A DNA stretch of 64,000 nt from the NCBI GenBank assembly GCA_024500155.1, contig CM044865.1:36573776-36637775 (forward strand). Reading direction: 5' to 3'. The DNA comes from Chenopodium formosanum. Taxonomy: Eukaryota; Streptophyta; Magnoliopsida; Caryophyllales; Amaranthaceae. Below the pieces are notes generated by a model, which saw only the letters and a list, made by a program, of their open reading frames with translations, was not told where the DNA came from and searched no databases. Positions 33,637 to 46,039 of the stretch are shown here, piece by piece (the stretch's first letter is position 1; each line of letters starts with the position of its first letter). A program made the translations under genes and the position numbers.

Positions 33637-36566
33637 TATAGTTTTTATTGCTTTACTAGTGTAGATTTTATTGCTTTCCTATATGAAAAATACAAAAAAA
33701 ATCAAAAAATAAAAAAAAAATTCAAAAATACGTTCCAATGAATTGTAAATCATGCTTCCCTGTGCCCCTTACTTGAGAAAATTTATTTTGATTCTTGGTT
33801 ATTGATAATGAGCATTGTGGATTTGTTGGTCATGATTTGAAGTCTAATTGTTTGGATTCCTAAACATGCGTCAATTTTTCCAAATATTTGTGAATATAGT
33901 GCTTGACTAGTTAATTTGGTTAGGAAATGTGTAATAGTTCCATAATTCCTGGTATGTCAATGAATTTGAGTATTGATTTGCAACTATGAGTAGTTTTTTA
34001 TGACTTATTATTATGCACATGAGGAGGACGAAGGCATTCATTCTTTTAGGTAGCCTTCAGAGTATTTAGATACATTTGTTCCCTTCTTGTTACCCATGTT
34101 GTTGCTTGTGCCCTTTTATTGTTTATTTAGCCACATTACAAGCCTATATGAGCCCCATTGGTTACTAATCCCAAGCTTGGCTTGGGGGAGCTATTAGTTG
34201 GTGAGGTGAGGGAGTTGTGGTGTGCACATTATTTGCACAATATGGGAATAAAAGAAGAGTGATTGTTCTTTGATTTTTGATTGGAAAATATTGATATGTT
34301 GTGTTTCAAAGTTGAAATTTCCAATATGAGTTAAAAAGAAAAGAAAAGAGAAAAAGAAAAAAAATTTATTTGCTCAAATGTTCTATTTGAAGGTTGTTCA
34401 AGGAAAAAAAAAAAGAAAAAAATTCAAGTCTGAAAAGGAAAAAAAAAAAGAATGAGTTCAAAGTTTGTATTTCACTCAAGTTCTACATTATCATATTTTT
34501 ATGAGTGAATTTTGTAAGTAATGGGTTTGTTTATGTTGATTGGATTAGTATTTGGTGGTTCTTGTTAGAGTTAGTTATGTTGTTGGAGATGTATGATCAT
34601 CATTTATTTTTGATCATGGGTTTAATAGGATTTGGCTCCCTTAATGCATAGCTTTTCTCTCACATACTCCCAAATTTATCCTACCCTTTTCCCTAGCCTT
34701 ACATTACAAGCTTTAAAGACCTTCCGACCTTGTGCATAGAGTTGTGTAAATGTGAAAGTGTTGTTTATCAATGCAAGTTATGATTTGACATATTTCGAGT
34801 CGACTAGTAGGTTGAGCGTTCATTGTTTTAAACACACGAGAGAGTGAGTTGGGAGGGCATTGTTCACATTAAAGGGGTTGGTTGGAGAGCGATCGAGTAC
34901 ATCTTTTACTCGCCACATAAATGAGAGTTGAGTGTGTGAGCACTAGTTTTGAATTCTATATGCTCTTGTGGTTTGCTCTATTTGACAGTTGTTGGGGAGG
35001 AAGGGTGATTAGATGAATAAGATTGATTGATGTTGAAGCATGTTCATTAGATTTGCCTTGAATCGTTTATGCTTGATTTGATTATTGGGGTGAAGCATGT
35101 TTTATATGTTCATTGATGAGCTCTTTGCTTAGGGATAAGCAAAGGTTTGGCTTGGGGAAGTTTGATATGTCCATTTTATATAGTAATTTACCCCCTTCCC
35201 TTGGTCATAATTATTAGTGTTTTTGGCTCTTTCGAGCCACTTTTATTACTAATTTATGTTTCATAGTGTTTTCGTAGTTTTAGTTGTATTTTACAGGAAA
35301 TTGCACTTTTAGAGCATTTTCCTGGGTTTTATGGATCAACTACGGAAGCTAGAGGGACACGACCACTTTTGAAGCCCAGGATCGGTGAGAGCCGATGATT
35401 AAGGGCTCGGTATGAGACACTGAGGTTATTGGATCGTTTAATCAAGACCCTACGAGGAAACTTAGATTGGGCCGAGGAATTGAGCCCAATCGAAATCCAA
35501 GCCTCGAAGAAGAAGACCGGGCCCGATCGGGCAAGCTTGCGCCCTATCGAGAGGGCGCGCATAAGAGAGCACCAACAAGAAGGCGCGCTCGATCGGGTGA
35601 GCGTTAGCTCGATCGGGCGCGGCTGCCCAGGTGGATCGTGAAGAAAAAGGCGGGCCCGATCGGGCGCGTGCTTTTGTGGGACTTGATTAGTTTAGTTTTA
35701 ATTTTTGTTTTAGGGATTGTTTAAGTACGAGATTTATACGTAATTTTTTATTACCTTCTTCCTTAGACTTTCTCTCTCTACTTAGAATATTTCTCTCTCT
35801 TAAATTATCTCTCAACTTTTGTTCTTAATTACTTCCATTAATCCTGATTTCTTTTGGTAACAATTTCTTCTCTTTTTATTTCAACTATTTTACTTACTTC
35901 TTTGATTATGCTTTGCTTTATTTATTTGATTAGTTTAGTTATGATGATGCTTGAGTAGTTTTATTTCTAGGGTTTATGGGGATCTAATAAATGATATGAA
36001 GGGGTAATTTTGTGATTGTTAATTATCAATGCTTGGTTAATTTCCTATTGATTGATTTAATGCTATGCAATTAGGTTTGGCCAGATTTAATTGTATGAGT
36101 TTAGCAATATTAATTCGAGATTCGACAGATGAGAATTGATATTTAGGCTTATTTTCAATAGGCGGACTAATTTATAAATGGTTAAGTCGAGATTCGACAC
36201 ATGAGATTTAATACCGGTAAATTAACTCTGTGATTATAATACGTAGCGAAAGCCCTTTATAATCTGATTAACCAATGCTTGATGATTGTTTATTATGATT
36301 TGCCCTGGAATATTGTTTATTAGTGAACCTATGCCCTAGGCCTTTTAATATTTGATTTTCCCCTACTTTATTTCTTTCGACCTTTTTCTCCGTAGTATAG
36401 ATTTTATTCACAAAAATATTGGTTACTTAGATAATTTAGATCATAATAAATAATTAGGAGTAAAAAGACTTGTTTCTCTGTGGAGTTCGACCCTACTTCC
36501 CTATCTACTTTAATTAGAGGATTTAGGTAATTACTTTTGATTAGGGGATACGACTTTACCCTGTCA
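33637..36566 (+). mobile_element. Athila-like element A: 3' part with LTR
   Basis: Homologous to the inverse of 57605-60570 in element C: paired 'attgcttt' sentences, CGTTCCAATGAATTGTAAAT at 33730, then about 1.4 kb of non-coding 3' region, a polypurine tract (GCTTGGGGAAG near 35152) and the LTR at 35163-36566 (TGATATGTCC...CCTGTCA). Everything 5' of the extra ORF's end is missing. The LTR has GCCCGATCGGGC palindromes at 35520-35660. Confidence 0.85.
35163..36566 (+). repeat. Athila-like LTR (element A)
   Basis: 1,404 bp from TGATATGT to CCTGTCA, preceded by a polypurine tract. It contains palindromic GATCGGGC words, a CT-rich leader near 35770, and the conserved 3' end ATACGACTTTACCCTGTCA. 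No matching target duplication, since the 5' end of the element is lost. Confidence 0.85.
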
Positions 36567-36615
36567 AGCATTAAGCACATACATTAAGAAACCAAACATA
36601 GCAATATCAACTAAT

Positions 36616-36738
36616 CAAAGGTTAACCGGTGCCCTATTAAGCCGGTTATATTTTTGTGGTCTAAGCTTGCGTTTTTCCCACCGGTTTTTAAAAACCGGTG
36701 GGCATTACTCGGTGCCTAATTGTTATTTTCTACTAGTG
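36616..36738 (+). mobile_element. CACTA-like terminus, copy 1
   Basis: Reads inversely CACTAGTAGAAAATAACAAT at its right end and carries ACCGGTT-type subterminal words (GGTTAACCGG, CACCGGTTTTTAAAAACCGG). A similar end recurs at 38431-38553 in the same orientation. No left CACTA terminus was found. Confidence 0.5.
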
Positions 36739-38430
36739 AAAATAAATTTGGGGGTGGCATCAAATGATTATGTTTAGAAGTTGACAAGTTTACCTAACAG
36801 AGACAAAAGAAACAAAATGAAGAATAAAATAAATGCAAATCACCAAATAAAGATAAGTCCAAGGTCACTGACTTAAAGTTACCACAGTCTTTCCCTAGTT
36901 CATTTCTTAGTATACATTGATCTCAATTGAAAATATGCAAACTACAAGAGTAAAGTTTTGCCTTTTCTACATCATATTCTAATTTACACTTTCATTTTAG
37001 ACAAACTTATATATATAGTTGTAAGGTTTAAACATAAGTTGTCCAGCCATATAATTGAAGTTTTCCAGCCAAAATTCATTTATTTCATGCCTCAAATTAG
37101 GATGTAATACGCATTATATTATATGTTACTCCGTACATTGCTAGTTTGCTACCTTATAAAGTTTGATTGCTTAATTATTATATTGTTGTATTTTGCAGTA
37201 TGATTTAATCACAATTGAAGAAATACACGGAATAATTTGGCACCAAATTTCCTTGATAATTGTGTTTCTTCATGTTAATTTAATATATGCATGAAAACAA
37301 AAGTCCAAAAATAAAAACACCTCAAAAATTCAGAAAATTACTTTTTCCCAAACAAAGTAGTGAGGGCAACCGTTGCACCCACAAGAGTAGTAGAAATAGC
37401 AGTCCTCGCTACGGCACTCCACTGCCCATACACCGCCCCGCTTTCGCCATACGCCTTCGTATTGGTAAAAAATGAACCCGTATTAAACCCGTACCACCCG
37501 AACCACAACAAAAAAAAGTCCCTAATACAACCATTGATGCATTATGCCCTTTAAGCGAAACCCCTTTACCTTTATGATCAAACCTTCCAATACATGCATG
37601 CATTGATCTTAAGAACAGACTAACAAGATGTAAAGCTCTTTGGGTTTCACATCAGATGACATTTTTAATTTAAGGCAATTAAATTGAACATAACTAATAG
37701 ATGGGAGATTTCTACGGTTCTACTTATAAAATAAATTAACAAAACCCTAAAACTTAATATAAAGTCTGCTAAGTGCTAAGGCTACTAAAACCCAATTAAA
37801 CCCATAATCTAAACTAAGTAAAAACAATTGAATATAAAAAATTACAAGAAAAATAAAAAAGGGGGACAAAATCAAAGTCAAAATTGAAATCAAACATACA
37901 TACAAATTTCGATAATTATCAAAACAAGGGGGACAAAATCAAACTCAAAACCAAACATCATATACAAATTCAAACTCAAAAACAACAACCAAATCACAAA
38001 ATCCAAAATCAAACCCAAAAACTCAACAAAATCAAAACCCTAACCCAAATTATACAAAATTAACAAAATAAAGGAGGGATAAACCTTGTGAGGAGCAGCG
38101 TCGCCATTACAGATCTAGGCATCGTTCTCCTAGTTTATTAGGGGCTTGCGCCATTAGTGACGACTGCGGTGGTGGTGGCTAGTGGTGGGAAGCTAGGATG
38201 GAGGGAGAGGAGGGTTGCACTGGTGATGACTGCGGTGGGAAGCTAGGATGGAGAAAGAGGAGAGAGAGGATGGTTGCGCTGGTGGTGGCTGCGGTGGAGC
38301 GTGAAGAGAGAGGAGACAGAGAGTTCGAAAGGAGAGAGGAACAAAGGAACAGAGGAGAGAGAGCGAGAGATAGAGAGGAAAGAGTGAGGAGAGAAAGCGT
38401 GTTCAAATTTAGAAAATATTTGGGAAAAAG
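36739..38430. other. Non-coding stretch between two CACTA-like ends
   Basis: Mostly AT-rich with oligo-A/C strings (37840-38050), then a purine-rich GC island (38160-38400) with GGTGGTGGCTG and GGAGAGAG runs. Frames over the island lack any recognisable domain. It may be the inside of a non-autonomous CACTA element whose left end is lost. Confidence 0.35.
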
Positions 38431-38553
38431 GCACCGGTTAACCGTTGTCATTTTCTCCTGTTTTATTTTTGTGGTCTAGACTTGCATTTTTGGCACTTGT
38501 TTTCAATAACCGGTGCGTATTTGTCGGTGCGCATTTATCTTTTTCTACTAATG
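38431..38553 (+). mobile_element. CACTA-like terminus, copy 2
   Basis: Shares GGTTAACCG, TTTGTGGTCTA, TAACCGGTGC and TTTTTCTACTA with copy 1; inversely the end reads CATTAGTAGAAAAAG. It stops directly at an ATTCCTGA-type repeat, so it is the right border of the insertion in the FRS-like gene's 5' intron or flank. Confidence 0.5.
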
Positions 38554-39011
38554 TTCCTGAGTATTATAAATTTACAAAAATATTTAATTACTGTGTATAA
38601 TATTGTAATTCCTGACAAAAATATAGTATGATATGATTTATATTTACTTTTGTTGCAGAATATTACAAATATGACAAGGATGAAAACATAAGTAGATGTC
38701 TAGTAGGTTATACTGTGTTGGACTACAATGATGTATTTTTTTTATACAAAGCTCATTCAGCATCTGTTGGTTTCAGTGTCAGAAAATCAACAAAAAGAAG
38801 AGATACCATTGATAAACTATATGAGTTTTATTTTAGATGCTCTAAAGAAGGACATACAAAGGGTAAAATGAAGATAGCATGTGAACAACATTCAGTAGAA
38901 ATACCCATATTGGGTAAAACTGATGAAAGAAAGAGAAAAGAAAGGGAGGTAAATGAAACAAGAACTGGATGCAAAGCTCATATTCGTTTTAAGAAAAATG
39001 CAGAAGGTAGA

Positions 39012-39646
39012 CACTACAAGAAAAATGTCTTTTCGTAGCGATTATTTCGTAGTGATTGTACATTCGCTACAATATGCAAGTCTATTTGTGAATTAATTAA
39101 GGAAGTCATATCATTTTACAATCGCCATGGTTTCCCCATATAAAATCGATACGGTAAACATAACAATATATATCAACACTATTTTTACACATTTATATAA
39201 TTTTGAGAAATCGTATCATTTACAATCGCCACTAAATCCTAAAAATCGATACGAAAAGCCTTTTCAACACTAGATGTATAAATATTGTTTGACAAAGAAT
39301 ACATAAAATATGTCATAGCTTATTGGTGAAACATTTAATATAAGAGTTTGAGGTTGCATGTTCAAATCTTGTAAAGATCAAACACATGTTTTTTTTTTTT
39401 TTTTTGAAGAAAATGAGTTAAACATTTATAGCGATTGTAATCGCTACAATAATCACCACGATTGGATGTAGTTTTTCGTATCGATTATTGAGGCCAACCC
39501 CAACGATATTGAAAACCACTACTAAAGGCTAAGGCAACGGGGGATATTGTATCGAATGACCATTCGTTGGGAAAGCTTTTTGTTGCAATTACAATCGATA
39601 CTAAAGGTTAAAATAATCGCTGCGAAAAGGTTATTTTCTTGTAGTG
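39012..39646. mobile_element. Non-autonomous CACTA element inside an FRS-like exon
   Basis: Perfect inverted ends CACTACAAGAAAA and TTTTCTTGTAGTG, flanked by the 3-bp duplication AGA (39009-39011 and 39647-39649). Subterminal words (CGTAGCGATT, AATCGCTAC, AATCGATAC) repeat in both orientations. Removing it and one AGA restores GCAGAAGGTAGATTTGCTGT, so the exon reads AEGRFAVITHELEHNHEL. The element is 635 bp with no coding capacity. Confidence 0.93.
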
Positions 39647-40359
39647 AGATTTGCTGTTATTACACATGAGTTGGAACATAATCATGAACTGGTAATAATA
39701 GTTCAACGACATCATATAAGATCAGAAAGGCAAATATCAGCTCTAATGGGTGAGCTAATTGAGAGCATGATTGAGAGTGGTATTAAACCAATGGATGCTT
39801 ATAATTATATAAGCAATGAAGCTAGAGGAGAAGAATGTGTAGGTCATACTAAGAGATATCACCTTAACTATGTATCAAGGGTGAAAATGAGTATGGTTAA
39901 AGGTGGAGGCATGCAAAATGTATTAGACACCCTTCAAGAAAGAGCGGATCAAGATCCTTCATTCTTTTATAGACTGAAATTTGGAGAAGAAAATAATGTT
40001 GTGAGCTATTTTTGGCGTGACTCTCAAATGCTTGAAGATTTTAAAGCTTATGGTGATGTTTTAATCTTCGATACAACATACAGAACAAACAATATGGGTT
40101 GATATGTGCTTCATTTGTTGGTATAAACAGTCATTGGAGAATAACAATGTTTGGATGTGCATTCATAACTGATGAAAAGAGTGATACATTTGTTTGGATG
40201 CTTTCAATCTTCAAAAAGTCAATGTGTGGAATTGAACCAAAATCAATCTTCACTGATCAAGATCTTGCAATGAGCAACGCCATACCAGAGATAAGCAGTT
40301 TTAGCTTCATAATATTTGTATTTTATACTGGAATATGTTATTTGTATCCTATAACTTAA

Positions 40360-43230
40360 CACAATCTAAGTAATTTTTAATATAGCTTAATTCCTGACCA
40401 AAAAATATAATTCCTCAGAAAAATAATACAATAACTGACTAAATATTAATAACAGATTCAAATTTTTTTAATTCCTGAATTCAAACTATTTAATCATGAT
40501 GTAAGAAATCTTAATCCTGATATTTAAGTTTTAATTCCTGAAAAAAGTAATATAATACCTGAATAAAACTATCTTATTCTCATTCAAAAATGTATTTAAT
40601 TATAAAAATAATTATATTCCTGAAAAATATTTTTTAATTCCAGATAATTATAAACTAACTCCTGCCCTACATAATGTATTACCTGAAAAAAATGTTATGC
40701 CTGACTTAAATCAACCAATGCCTAAGATGAAATAAATTATATCTGACTAATAATATCTAATTCCTGTCTAAGTTAAACTTATTTCTGAGTTAAAAATATT
40801 AATTCCAAAACACTAATTAAAATCTGAAAATATTTAAATCCTGACTAAAATGTAGTAATATCTAACAAGAATTATTTTATATCTGACTATAATATACGAA
40901 TAACTAAATTAAATTTTATAATTCCTTAGAAAAATACAACAAAAATATTTTTATGAGAAATATGATTTAATTCCTGCCCTAAATAATATAATACCTAACT
41001 AAAAAAATAATAATCCTAAGAGAAATAATATTATTCCTGATTTTTAATACAAAGTGAATGCTTTCTTCCTATATCTCCATAACAGAAACATAACAATATC
41101 AAAAAACTTCATCATCTTTACAATGATGACAAGACATATAAACTAACACAAAAGCATAAACTTAGTACTTCAAAATCATCATTACAGTAATTATAATCAA
41201 ATAAGTACATCCATATCTTTGTCATAGTTGTGACATTGCCTTACAACTGCAAAAAGTACATGTCACACTAAACCATGACAAGGGAGCAAAAGAAACAATA
41301 CCAGATTCTATACATTAATTCCTACCTAAATTATCAAGTTTTACGTTAACTGACTGCCTCTAAAAGGCTAACAACAACAAATATTACTTATAGTCAGTTT
41401 AAAGCCAAAATAATGCCCTCTAGTTACCAAAAAAGAACCTACAAGGCAATTCACTTAACAGCAACAAGACTATTCAAGCTTAATCCTCTTCTTCTGCACA
41501 CCTGGTTGAGTTGCTTCCTCCCTCTTCCTTTTCTTGCTGTACATAGCTTCCTCATCCTTAAATAACCAACGCAACTCATCCAAAAATTCAGCCCAATCTT
41601 GAACCATCCCATTATAAAAGCCATAACCATTATTCCTCATTATATCTTTGGCCATCCACCACCTTTCACTTTCATGTTGGGCTCTAACATAATGAGGGAT
41701 CTAGGCCTTAAAAAACCATAGCTCATTCCAGTGCTTACACACACAGTTGCACATGCCTTGGGCTTTAGGGGGCAACTTAGGGAAAACGTACATGCATAAA
41801 ATTTCTGGAACTGATAACGCATGTGGGGCATCCTCTAGAACCACCATATGATGAGGGTCATCTACTGGATCCATATAACCTAACAAAACACACAATAATT
41901 ATTGTGTTAACACAACAACAATTTCACATAATTCATGCACTAAATTACTTAAGTAACAAACCACAAATTAATCAATACTAATAAAAAACGCAAAATCGAC
42001 ATAATATAAAAATAATTGTATGATTAAACCTAACAATGACAACAATTAGCAGATGAAAGGGTGTTTTTTTTAAATAAATAACGTTTCATGATAAACCCTA
42101 AATTGATCAGCAATTCATCACCAAAACACAACAATTAAAAGCAATAACAAAAAAAAAAAGTATAAAATGATCAGAATTTTACCTTAAAATGCAATTATGA
42201 TCCGTTCGTGCAAAGTATTTCCAGAAATGGCTTCACTCAAACAGAGAATAGAAGATGAAAAGTTAGAGGAGAATATCCTTTTTTTTTTGTCTTCACTGGA
42301 GTAAATAGTACACAAGAACAGAAAAGGGCTGGAGCGCGCGAAACTAGGGAACAAAGAAGCAGAAACGTCATTTCAATAACTGACGTCCTCAATTACAATA
42401 AATAAAATTAAATCAGCTTAATTCCTATTATATGAAATTTTTAATCTATTACCTGACTAAATATACTAATTTTTTACCAACAAGTATTATAGTCTGATTA
42501 TTATAATTGACATTATTTATTTAATATCTGTCTAAAATACTTTAATTGCTGACTAATATATTATTATGCCTGACAAAAATAGATTAATAACTGACGTAAA
42601 TAGATTAATACCCTTACTCTTTAATTCTTCACTAAAATATTATTATTCTTGACTAAAATTTATTATGCCTGACATAAATCAACTAATACCTAAGATGAAA
42701 GAAATTATATCTGACAAATAATATCTAATTCCCGTCTAAGTTAAGCTTATTTCTTAGTTAAAAATATTAACTCCAAAACACTAATTAAACTCTGAATATA
42801 TTTAAATACTGATTAAAATATAGTAATATCTGACTATAATATATGAAGAACTGAATTAAATTTTATAATTCCTTACACAAATACAACAAAAATAATTTAT
42901 GAGAAATATGATTTAATTCCTTCCCTAAATAATATAATACCTAACTAAAAGAATAATAATCCTGAAAGAAATAATATTATTCCTGATCTTAAATATATAT
43001 TTAGTTACAAAACTAAATTAGTTCCTGGTTAAATTAGTATAATTCCAGACTAAAATATAAATATTCCTAATGAAATTAATCTAATTTATGAACGAAAGAA
43101 TTATATTCCTTATTGAGGTAAAATAGTGCAATTATTCAGGAGTGTTTTTTCATTCACCAACATTATGCACATAAAAGAAAATTAACCACCAAAAAAAAAA
43201 AAAGTCCAAATTACTATATAAATTTCTTCG
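40360..43230 (+). repeat. ATTCCTGA-motif DNA, block 1
   Basis: AT-rich DNA in which ATTCCTGAC(T/C)AAAATA-like words recur about every 25-35 bp, always on the plus strand. From 40380 to 41050 I count about ten exact CCTGA cores plus many one-base variants (ATCTGAC, TGCCTGAC, ACCTAAC). A 370-bp stretch (40695-41045) is repeated with divergence at 42663-43010. It surrounds F-box-like gene 1 and ends at the Athila insertion. Confidence 0.75.
41470..41874 (-). pseudogene. F-box-like small gene, copy 1
   Basis: Reads 134 codons from ATG (MDPVDDPHH) with one TAG at codon 59 where copy 2 has tryptophan. Residues about 23-57 (SVPEILCMYVFPKLPPKAQG and then CVCKHWNELW) fit an F-box: leucine/proline-rich helix, then VCK.W. 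The tail is basic and nuclear-signal-like (SKKRKREE, KKRIKLE). F-box proteins recruit targets to SCF ubiquitin ligases, but the domain call rests on motif alone. It lies antisense within the FRS-like intron. Confidence 0.6.
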
Positions 43231-43238
43231 TTTCATTA

Positions 43239-44615
43239 TGATGTGTCTATTTTATATAGTATTTTACCCCCGTCCCTTGGTCGTAATTAGTAGTGTTTTT
43301 GGCTCTTTAGAGCCACTTTTATTACTAATTGGTGTTTTTTAGTGTTTTCGTAGATTTGGTTGGCTTTTGCAGGGATTTATGCTTTTGGAGTATTTTCCCG
43401 AGATATTTTGGAGCAATCACGAGCATTCGAGGAGCACGACCAGATTTTATAGCCCAGGGCCGGTTAGAGCCATCGAACCGGTGATTAAGGGCTCGGTATA
43501 GGTGATACCGGGGCATTTGGACCGAGTATTCAAGACCGGAAGAGGAAACCCAGATTGACCCGAAGAATTGGAGCCCAATCGTAGTCCAAATAGTGGCCCA
43601 AGTGAGTCGCCCGGCCAAAGAGGCTGGCGCCCGAAGGCGCGCCCGGTCGGGCGGGAGAAGCTAAGGTTGGCGCCCGGTGACGCGCTCGGCCGGGCGTGAG
43701 ATTAGTATTGAGAAGTAAAAAGGCGCGCTCGATCGGGCGGTGTCTCGCCCGATCGGGCGCGTGTATTTATTAGGAGACGATTAGCGTCGTTTTAATTTGT
43801 TTTAGTTTAGGATTTGTACAGAGTATAAATACTCCTCCGTAATACGATTTTTAGCTCTCTCTCTCTCTCTTTCTTCACTATCTTAATTGTTTTCTTAGAT
43901 TTCTTTCTCTTAAACCTTTGCTCTTAATCTACTCTTAATTCCATATTTGTTTGGTAACGATTTCTCGTCTCTTAATCTTAGTTGTTTATTTTATTCCTTT
44001 CATCATGACTTGTTTTATTGCTTTGATTAGTTTAGTTTTTACTATGTGTGAGTAGTTTACTTTCTAGGGTTTATGGGGATCCATAAAAAATATGAAGGGG
44101 TAAATTATTGTTGTTAATTGTCAATGCTAGATTAATTTCCTATTGATTGATTAAATGCTCTATGACTAGATTTGCGCAGATCTTTTATGCATGAGTTTAA
44201 CAATATTGATTCGTGATTCGACAGATGAGAATTAATGTTTAGGTTTAGTTTCAATAGGCAGATTAATTTATAAATGGTTAGGTCAAGATTCTAAAGATGA
44301 GATTTAATACCGGTAAATTAATTGTGTGATTATAATACGTAGCGAAAGCCCTTTATAATCTGATTAATATTTGCATTGATGAATGATTATTATATTCAAC
44401 CCTGGAATATTATTTATTGGTGAACCTATGCCCCAGATCCTTTTATATATTATTCTCTCCTTATTCTTGATCTCCGTAGTTTAGTTTATCATTCAATTAT
44501 AAATATTGGTTACTTCATAATCTAAATTATATTAGTTAATTGGGAATAGAAAGATTCGTTTCTCTATGGATCTGACCCTACTTTCCTATCTACATTAGTT
44601 ATAGGATTTAGGTAT
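43239..44615 (+). repeat. 5' LTR of Athila-like element B (3'-truncated)
   Basis: Matches 47479-48855 closely, from TGATGTGTC through GGATTTAGGTAT, then breaks off. It contains GCCCGGTCGGGC and GCCCGATCGGGC palindromic words (43640-43765), a TATA box and a CT repeat near 43855. Confidence 0.92.
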
Positions 44616-44956
44616 CAGATCGCCTGACTAGGCGAATGCCGCTCGACCGGGTGCGAGAACGCAGCGCAATATTCAGTCAGATCGCCCGACCGAGCGAGCT
44701 GGTGCCCGACCGGGCGCGAGCCATACCCGTGCTCCTTTTCTTCTTCTTTCTTCACCTTTTCTCATTCATTCTTCTTTTTCCATTACTTTCTCTCTCTAAA
44801 ACTCAAATTCTCTCTACCTTATCTCTAAGATTTCTCCTCCATTTCTCACTCAAATTCAGAACTTTTTACATATTTGTAATCCTCTCTTCATCCTCTACAT
44901 TTCCATATAAAAATTTTCAGATTTAATTCAATAAATTTTCAAACGCATTTTCTAAC

Positions 44957-46039
44957 ATGGCTTCAAAGAGGGCAAGGTCCATTTTCGGTAGGAGCTCCAG
45001 TTCGAGGGAGGAATACGACCCAGATTTGCAACTTCCGTACTGGCCGACGATCCGTATTGCTAGCCGAGAGCAAAAGGAGCGGCTAGAACATTTGATCGGT
45101 CGTGAGGTAATTCCTTCTCGGTGGTTACACCGCCCTACTATAGAATCATTTGGTTTGTATGATTTTGTAAAACGATTTTTGAATGTCATTGGCATGAGAA
45201 AATTTGTTGATGTGCACTATCCTACATTCCGAGAACTTACTTGTGAATTCTTGTCTTCTTTACATGTTGTTAGTAGTAGAAATGGGACAAATTTATTTTT
45301 CAGGTTGAACAATAAGAATATTAGTTTAACTTTTGTAGAATTTTGTAAATTATTTGAATTAAATTTTGAACTATCTCACCAGTGGCATGCGGACTATAAA
45401 ATGGATGATATATATCATGCTTTGACAGGCTTGCCCACTCCCGACCCCCAACATGCTAGTACCAAACCTATTCACAACCCTGTCCCAAAAATCTGGAAAA
45501 GATTTGCGGGTTTGTGTTTTTTAGGCAGGTACTAACCCCATAATGCCCAATCTAACAAACTAGCTGTCATAGGACACTATGTGTATGGGTACGGGAAATT
45601 GAACATAGGTAGGTTTATTGTTCACCATTTGAGTAGGCATGCCACGGCTAGCACCACATCAAAAACCCCCATCCGTTTAGGAGGCCTTAACACTCGGATA
45701 ACAGTGAAAAAGGTCGGTTTTGTAGTGGACGGACCCCACCCGCTGACCAACTGTGGACCAGATACCTATATGACTGCTAGGTATTTTGAGGAGTTGGGGT
45801 GGGTTCGACCGGATAGCGAGCAGACACCCTTTTGGTGTATTAGGATTGGGAGCGAGCAACCTTTGCCCATTTTTCCCTTACCTAGTCCTGACTTGACCGC
45901 CTTTCCCCCAGGGCAACCTTCTTACACATATGATGTTTTAGTTGCCAACACTAGGGGGCAGGCACCACCATCACCAGTCTCACCACCCCAGCCTCAGCCC
46001 GAGGTGGCATTCTCTCCACCTCGTAATACGTTCCAATGA
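44957..46039 (+). pseudogene. Athila extra ORF (ATHILA ORF-1-like), one nonsense codon
   Basis: A 361-codon frame from MASKRARSIFGR to PRNTFQ with a single TAA at 45533. Element C shows GRHEP where this copy reads GRY-stop-P, so a GAA-to-TAA change is likely. Conserved blocks are LPYWPTIRIASREQKERLE, DVHYPTFRELTCEFLSSLHV and VEFCKLFELN, resembling the ATHILA ORF-1 family, whose role is unknown. The proline-rich C-terminus is shorter than in element C. A leader with GATCGCCCGACC words (44616-44730) and a T/C-rich stretch precede it. Confidence 0.7.

Noticed and set aside
38179..38479. Purine-rich frames near the CACTA-like end
   Set aside because: Low-complexity GAGAGA/GGTGG sequence, both strands open, no family resemblance.
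36616..38553. The two 123-bp direct repeats as LTRs of a small TRIM element
   Set aside because: They lack TG...CA ends, primer site and polypurine tract; their right ends match CACTA termini.
40360..43230. Regularly spaced ATTCCTGA words as a CRISPR-like array
   Set aside because: Words are too short and degenerate, spacers are related to each other, and the DNA is plant nuclear.
43325..43618. 97-codon frames repeated at 43325-43618 and 47565-47858
   Set aside because: They are the same antisense stretch of the two LTRs of element B, not a gene pair.
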